DNA of 9,367 nt from an uncultured Parafilimonas sp. (GTDB lineage: Bacteria; Bacteroidota; Bacteroidia; Chitinophagales; Chitinophagaceae): positions 1 to 9,367 of the forward strand of contig CALAGJ010000145.1 in NCBI GenBank assembly GCA_937892395.1. Reading direction: 5' to 3'. Shown piece after piece: positions 6,033-9,367 of the stretch. The notes beneath the pieces are model-generated. The model did no database searches and had not been told where the DNA came from. It saw only the letters and a list, made by a program, of their open reading frames with translations. Numbering within the stretch: the stretch's first letter is position 1; each line of letters opens with the position of its first letter. Both the position numbers and the translations under genes were made by a program.

Positions 6033-6722
6033 TTAGGAACCGACCAAAAAATGCTTTACAATATTGCTTAGTACTGCACCATCCAACTGTTCAAAAGGAT
6101 GCGGGGTTTTGGGTAATATACACAATGAACCATTTGGCAACTGTTTGAATACATGTATAGTTTCGGCAAGGGTTACCATTCTGTCCTTATCCCCAAGCAT
6201 TATCATAGTGGGGCATGAGATGTTTTTATAATCATCATCATGAAGTAATGGTGTATTGCCTAATGCTTGAATCAGATGGCCTGTTTTTTCAACGACGCTT
6301 TTCCAATTTTCTCCATGCAGGGCAGATAGCTGTGCGGCAAATGCGGGTTGTTTGGCTTCAATTGTATTTGTATCAAAAAAGCCTGCTTGGGCAAGGGCTA
6401 TATCAGTACTCCATTCATATTTTGTACCGATGGTTATGAGTGTGCTAATGAGTGTAGGATGCTGTTTTGCCAAACACATACCAATATAACCACCCATGCT
6501 AAACCCAAATACAATAACTTCTTTCAATTGCTTTTCTCTTATTTCATTAGCTACAACATCTACCAAGCTTTGCATATTAAATGCAGCATCATGCCCACTA
6601 TCTACACCATGCCCCGGCAAATTGATGATATGAACATGATATTTAATTTCAAAAAATGTAGAGAAATTTTTCATTTGCGATGCATCACCAAGTGCACCAT
6701 GTATAAAAACAATATTTTGCAT
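6033..6722 (-). CDS. Alpha/beta hydrolase
   Basis: A 229-residue single-domain serine hydrolase. It starts with the first core strand and oxyanion motif 'IVFIHGALGD' (4-13) and 'LPGHG' (35-39). The nucleophile elbow is GFSMGG with Ser75. The acid is in 'LGDKDRMV', most likely Asp180, and the catalytic His is His208 in 'KTPHPFEQL'. A short cap covers about residues 100-165. There is no signal peptide, so it is probably cytosolic. The substrate cannot be told; this size and motif set is shared by esterases, C-C hydrolases and MenH-like proteins, though MenH itself is less likely because mqnC nearby indicates the futalosine route to menaquinone. It lies 21 bp after the sulfatase-like gene on the same strand with no visible promoter between them, so cotranscription is likely. 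Confidence 0.87.
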   Translation of the reverse strand: MQNIVFIHGALGDASQMKNFSTFFEIKYHVHIINLPGHGVDSGHDAAFNMQSLVDVVANEIREKQLKEVIVFGFSMGGYIGMCLAKQHPTLISTLITIGTKYEWSTDIALAQAGFFDTNTIEAKQPAFAAQLSALHGENWKSVVEKTGHLIQALGNTPLLHDDDYKNISCPTMIMLGDKDRMVTLAETIHVFKQLPNGSLCILPKTPHPFEQLDGAVLSNIVKHFLVGS

Positions 6723-6743
6723 TAGGTAGTACCGATGAGGGCT

Positions 6744-8123
6744 TTATTGTAAGCGGTTAATAATATCTTGTAATGCGGCTTTTTTTGAAAGCTCTGTAGC
6801 AGTTAAAGCAGATTCCAATAATGGTCTTTCTTCATTGGGATCGTTTCGCATATTATAAAACTTACCTGCACGTTCGCCATACACATCGTATAGTTTATAC
6901 ACACTATCATAAGCATATCTTTCCATAGGAACTGCGTCTGCATCTTTACGATCATTATCCCAATCTGTAAAAACCGCAGTGCGTACACTATCATCATTTA
7001 AGCCAATCATATTGTTATAAAAGCTTACACCATCTAAAGGACCATAACTAAGGGTAGAGATACTGACCACATCTGCAAGTGTGGTAAACAGATCTGTAAA
7101 ATCATGTAGTTGTGCATTTGTTTTGCCTGCGGCAATGCTACCGGGCCAGTAGGCAAAAAATGGAATATGATTGCCTGTAAACTGCGTGGTCGTTTTGGCA
7201 CCCTGCACATCCATTCCGCGCCAGCGGGAATTAATTCTTGTATCTGTATTATTGTCTGAGGTAAACACAAACAGGGTATTGTTCAACATACCCATTTGAT
7301 AAATTTTATCTTTTATCTCACCAATTTTTTTGTCGGCATAAGCAATCATGCCCGGTAAGAATTTAATATCATCTGCTCTTTCATCTTTATTATAATCCCA
7401 AAGTTTAAAAGCAGGTGCATCTGGTGTAGGTACCCAAGGTTGTGCTATAAGATTGAGTGAGTACACTGCAAAAAAAGGAACCGAATCATTTACTTTTCTT
7501 TCTATAAAACTGGTCAACCTGCTTACAAATTCATCTTCACTATAGCTGTTGGCTACTTCTTCATCAGGTAGGTATGCACCATTTTCATACACCAATGGAT
7601 TTTTATACCTTCTGTATCTTTGATCTTCTGCAAAAGGCAGATAGACTGCATATTCATCAAAACCATGTTCCTTTAAACCTGCATCACCATCTCCAAACTG
7701 CCATTTACCATAGTAGGCCGTGGCATATCCGGCTCCTTGAAATAAATTGCCCAGCATTTTTTCTTCATCCTTTATAGCACCCCATCTGATATAATTTCTA
7801 AAATTATACTTGCCGGTAAACAATGCTATCCTACTCGGAAAACCATCCGGATAGCAAAACATATTTGTAAACTGCATGCCATTTGCAGCCATGAAATCAA
7901 TATTTGGGGTGCTATAACTTTGGCCACCTGTGTAGCCGGGTAGCTCATATCCGAAATCATCTGCTACAATGAGTATTACATTGGGCTTTCCACTTTTTGG
8001 CAATTGTACTACAGGGGTATCTGATTCCTTACACTTGCAGGATGGAATGGCAATGATCGATGAAGATAAAAAAAGATATAAGAAAAAAACAAGTCTTTTG
8101 CTTTTAAGGTAGCATCTGTTCAT
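6744..8123 (-). CDS. Sulfatase-family lipoprotein lacking the formylglycine Cys/Ser (putative pseudo-sulfatase)
   Basis: A 459-residue, full-length alkaline-phosphatase-superfamily protein. A signal peptide (about 1-28) ends in a lipobox-like I26-P-S-C29, giving a likely envelope lipoprotein CKCKESD. The metal-binding 'LIVADDFGY' is at 51-59 (D55, D56), followed by 'STPNID' (71-76). The sulfatase signature C/S-x-P-S-R reads G94-F-P-S-R98 in 'PDGFPSRIALFTGKY', so the residue that must become formylglycine is Gly (codon GGT, plus-strand 7842-7844). Also present: 'YYGKWQFG' (137-144; Gln after GKW is, as I recall, normal in the 'YNFRNY/GKWQ' subfamily), 'TSDNNTD' (288-294; D290, N291) and 'GAKTTTQ' with Lys310. 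The His usually found before 'PFxPTPD' is missing (residues 226-234 are IAQPWVPTP). Metal and sulfate ligands thus largely remain while the nucleophile is gone. It could be a binding protein, a decoy or a different esterase. It is first in a unit with the hydrolase and divergent from the TlpA-like gene. Confidence 0.9.
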   Translation of the reverse strand: MNRCYLKSKRLVFFLYLFLSSSIIAIPSCKCKESDTPVVQLPKSGKPNVILIVADDFGYELPGYTGGQSYSTPNIDFMAANGMQFTNMFCYPDGFPSRIALFTGKYNFRNYIRWGAIKDEEKMLGNLFQGAGYATAYYGKWQFGDGDAGLKEHGFDEYAVYLPFAEDQRYRRYKNPLVYENGAYLPDEEVANSYSEDEFVSRLTSFIERKVNDSVPFFAVYSLNLIAQPWVPTPDAPAFKLWDYNKDERADDIKFLPGMIAYADKKIGEIKDKIYQMGMLNNTLFVFTSDNNTDTRINSRWRGMDVQGAKTTTQFTGNHIPFFAYWPGSIAAGKTNAQLHDFTDLFTTLADVVSISTLSYGPLDGVSFYNNMIGLNDDSVRTAVFTDWDNDRKDADAVPMERYAYDSVYKLYDVYGERAGKFYNMRNDPNEERPLLESALTATELSKKAALQDIINRLQ

Positions 8124-8187
8124 AGCACAAAATTGAATATAAAAAAGTAAACTGAGCAGCCAAATTCATTTACTGCTTCAAATTTTC

Positions 8188-8200
8188 ACAAATCATTTGT
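8188..8200. promoter_or_regulatory. 13-bp palindrome between the divergent sulfatase and TlpA genes
   Basis: ACAAAT-C-ATTTGT is a perfect inverted repeat with a one-base centre. It sits in the 118-bp gap between starts at 8123 (-) and 8242 (+), where a regulator could act on both genes. Weak -7-like elements flank it: GATTTTTG at 8212-8219 (+) and CAATTTTG at 8135-8128 (-), each one mismatch from TAnnTTTG. Such AT-rich palindromes can occur by chance. Confidence 0.3.
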
Positions 8201-8241
8201 CGCAATATAAAGATTTTTGCTCCTGTCTAAACATTTCAACA

Positions 8242-8739
8242 ATGATAAAGATTATAATAAATACACTTACGATATTCTTTTTAATTTGTATTTGCACAAA
8301 TCAAATTTCTGCACAGCAGGTAAAAAAAATAAAAATGGATGCTTTAGTAGCGTACGCAGAAAAAGCAGACCATCCCGTTATTATTAATATGTGGGCCACT
8401 TGGTGTACACCATGTGTAGAGGAGATTCCCTGGTTCAATAAAATACTAAATCAACAAACAGATAGTTCAATAGAACTTATATTAGTGAGTCTGGATTTTG
8501 AAGATAAATATGAATCTGCAGTAGCAAAATTTATTGAAAAAAATCCTACCAAGGCTACACTATATTGGTTAGACGAAACAAAAGCAGATTATTTCTGCCC
8601 TTTGTTAGATAAGAGCTGGTCTGGCAATTTACCGGTTAGCTTGTTTCTAAATAACAAAACAGGATATCGTATTTTCTTTGATGACCAAATTAAAGAAAAT
8701 TTCTTAGAGCAAGCCATTAGCGACATGTTAGAAGAGTAA
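8242..8739 (+). CDS. Exported TlpA-like thioredoxin-fold protein
   Basis: A 165-residue protein with an N-terminal signal or anchor helix (about 2-22, IIINTLTIFFLICIC), a likely signal peptidase I site at ISA/QQ (22-26), and one thioredoxin domain. The redox motif is WATWCTPC (C55-T-P-C58) after strand VIINM (46-50). Next come 'LILVSLDFED' (79-88) and the cis-proline loop 'GNLPVSLF' with Pro131. These are the marks of TlpA/ResA-type periplasmic thiol-disulfide reductases, which reduce disulfides in cytochrome c assembly or other envelope proteins. An additional Cys119 lies in 'DYFCP'. I chose the ATG at 8242; the in-frame TTG at 8197 would add 15 residues ahead of the signal peptide. It is divergent from the sulfatase-like gene and convergent with mqnC (54-bp gap, no clear terminator). 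Confidence 0.88.
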   Translation: MIKIIINTLTIFFLICICTNQISAQQVKKIKMDALVAYAEKADHPVIINMWATWCTPCVEEIPWFNKILNQQTDSSIELILVSLDFEDKYESAVAKFIEKNPTKATLYWLDETKADYFCPLLDKSWSGNLPVSLFLNNKTGYRIFFDDQIKENFLEQAISDMLEE

Positions 8740-8793
8740 GCTTCTTATACATTTCCAAACCAAAAGATTTTCTTCATCTTGCAAAAGTCTGAT

Positions 8794-9367
8794 TTAATAA
8801 TCAACGACCTGTTCCACAATTGATTCTGGAATATTTCTCCATTTGTATTGCTGTGTGCGCAGCTGTGGCTCAAAACCTGCATCACGAATGGAGTCCTGAA
8901 TTGTGCGATAGGTGAACCTATGTGGGGCACCGGCTGCACTCACCACATTCTCTTCAATCATAATACTTCCAAAATCATTTGCACCTGCATGCAAGCAAAG
9001 CTGTGCCACTTGTTTTCCAACAGTCAGCCAACTGGCTTGTATGTTTTTTACATTTGGTAGCATGATTCTGCTGATGGCTATCATACGTACATATTCTTCA
9101 TCTGTGGTAAGGTTGTGCACACCACGTATGCGGGTAAGGAGTGTATCCACATCCTGAAAAGTCCAGGGTATGAATGCAAGAAAGCCGTTAGCATCTTCCG
9201 GTTTACGGTGTTGTATTTCCCGGATTCTTGATAAATGAATAAATCTTTCTTCGATGGTTTCTACATGGCCAAACATCATGGTGGCACTGGTGGTAATATG
9301 CTGCTGATGTGCTTCTGCCATGATAGCAAGCCATTCATCTGCACCACATTTTCCTTTACTGATGAGC
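8794..9367 (-). CDS. mqnC: Dehypoxanthine futalosine cyclase MqnC, C-terminal part (5' end outside the window)
   Basis: This frame is open from the window edge, and the visible 190 residues are the C-terminal portion of MqnC. MqnC is the radical-SAM enzyme that cyclises dehypoxanthine futalosine in the futalosine route to menaquinone. Recognisable blocks in order are 'SKGKCGADEWL', 'TTSATMMFGHVET', 'FLAFIPWTFQ', 'RMIAISRIMLPNVKNIQASW', 'GANDFGSIMIEENVVSAAGA' and 'IRDAGFEPQLRTQQY'. The iron-sulfur CxxxCxxC motif would be upstream, outside the window. The ATG at 9321 is an internal Met: family sequence (KCGADEWLAI) runs on ahead of it. The extension after 'QQYKWRNIPE', ending VVDY, matches the Bacteroidota form as I remember it. 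The protein is cytosolic. It indicates that menaquinone is made by the futalosine rather than the classical Men pathway. Confidence 0.93.
   Translation of the reverse strand, partial: LISKGKCGADEWLAIMAEAHQQHITTSATMMFGHVETIEERFIHLSRIREIQHRKPEDANGFLAFIPWTFQDVDTLLTRIRGVHNLTTDEEYVRMIAISRIMLPNVKNIQASWLTVGKQVAQLCLHAGANDFGSIMIEENVVSAAGAPHRFTYRTIQDSIRDAGFEPQLRTQQYKWRNIPESIVEQVVDY

Noticed and set aside
5966..6148. 60-residue plus-strand ORF in the amidase-hydrolase gap
   Set aside because: Its second half is antisense to the hydrolase coding region, it has no recognisable motif, and its composition follows the opposite strand.
6348..6725. 125-residue plus-strand ORF
   Set aside because: It is fully antisense to the alpha/beta hydrolase, whose catalytic motifs are intact.
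7698..7703. GKWQ in the sulfatase (residues 139-142) as a lost active-site His
   Set aside because: As I recall, Gln after GKW is normal in this sulfatase subfamily, so I do not count it as evidence for inactivity.
8197..8241. TTG start for the TlpA-like protein
   Set aside because: It puts 15 polar residues before a clean signal peptide that begins at the ATG at 8242.
8725..8746. AGAAG/CTTCT hairpin at the TlpA stop as a terminator
   Set aside because: The stem is 5 bp and no T-run follows it.
9319..9321. ATG as the start of mqnC
   Set aside because: The frame stays open to the window edge and the upstream residues (KCGADEWLAI) match MqnC, so this is an internal Met.
1..9367. CRISPR array, tRNA or rRNA genes, insertion sequence ends
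   Set aside because: I saw no regularly spaced repeats, no cloverleaf or rRNA-like sequence, and no transposase on either strand.

Overview
The window looks like chromosomal DNA of a low-GC member of the Bacteroidota, most likely near the Chitinophagaceae (inference, no search run). Reasons: there are almost no Shine-Dalgarno sequences, several starts carry TAnnTTTG-type -7 promoter elements, signal peptides end in '..AQ', MqnC (futalosine menaquinone pathway) has the C-terminal form I recall from this phylum, and one intergenic gap holds a GC-rich repeat of a kind I remember from Bacteroidota genomes. I see no phage, transposase, CRISPR array, tRNA or rRNA.

Layout. Position 1-921 (-) is the N-terminal 307 residues of a GT-B glycosyltransferase, cut by the window edge. 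It is divergent from 1003-2289 (+), an M16-family protein that has lost its zinc site. A small four-helix membrane protein of the YvlD/'phage holin IV' family follows at 2341-2694 (+). Next come a GT2-like glycosyltransferase (2785-3756, +) and, convergent with it, a GT25-family glycosyltransferase (3799-4575, -). The latter is divergent from a secreted N-acetylmuramoyl-L-alanine amidase (4622-5794, +). A 238-bp gap with repeats and hairpins separates the amidase from a convergent two-gene unit on the minus strand: a sulfatase-like lipoprotein (6744-8123) followed 21 bp later by an alpha/beta hydrolase (6033-6722). Divergent from the sulfatase is an exported TlpA-like thioredoxin (8242-8739, +). 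Convergent with that is the C-terminal part of mqnC (8794-9367, -).

Function. Most genes concern the cell envelope: three glycosyltransferases of different families, a peptidoglycan amidase, a membrane protein, a lipoprotein, and an exported thiol-disulfide protein. They are spread over both strands, so this is a loose neighbourhood rather than one operon. No known defence or biosynthetic system is complete here. The most notable signals are two apparent pseudoenzymes. The sulfatase has Gly94 where the formylglycine Cys/Ser nucleophile should be. The M16 protein lacks all three zinc ligands but keeps the R/Y substrate pair, with no catalytic partner next to it.
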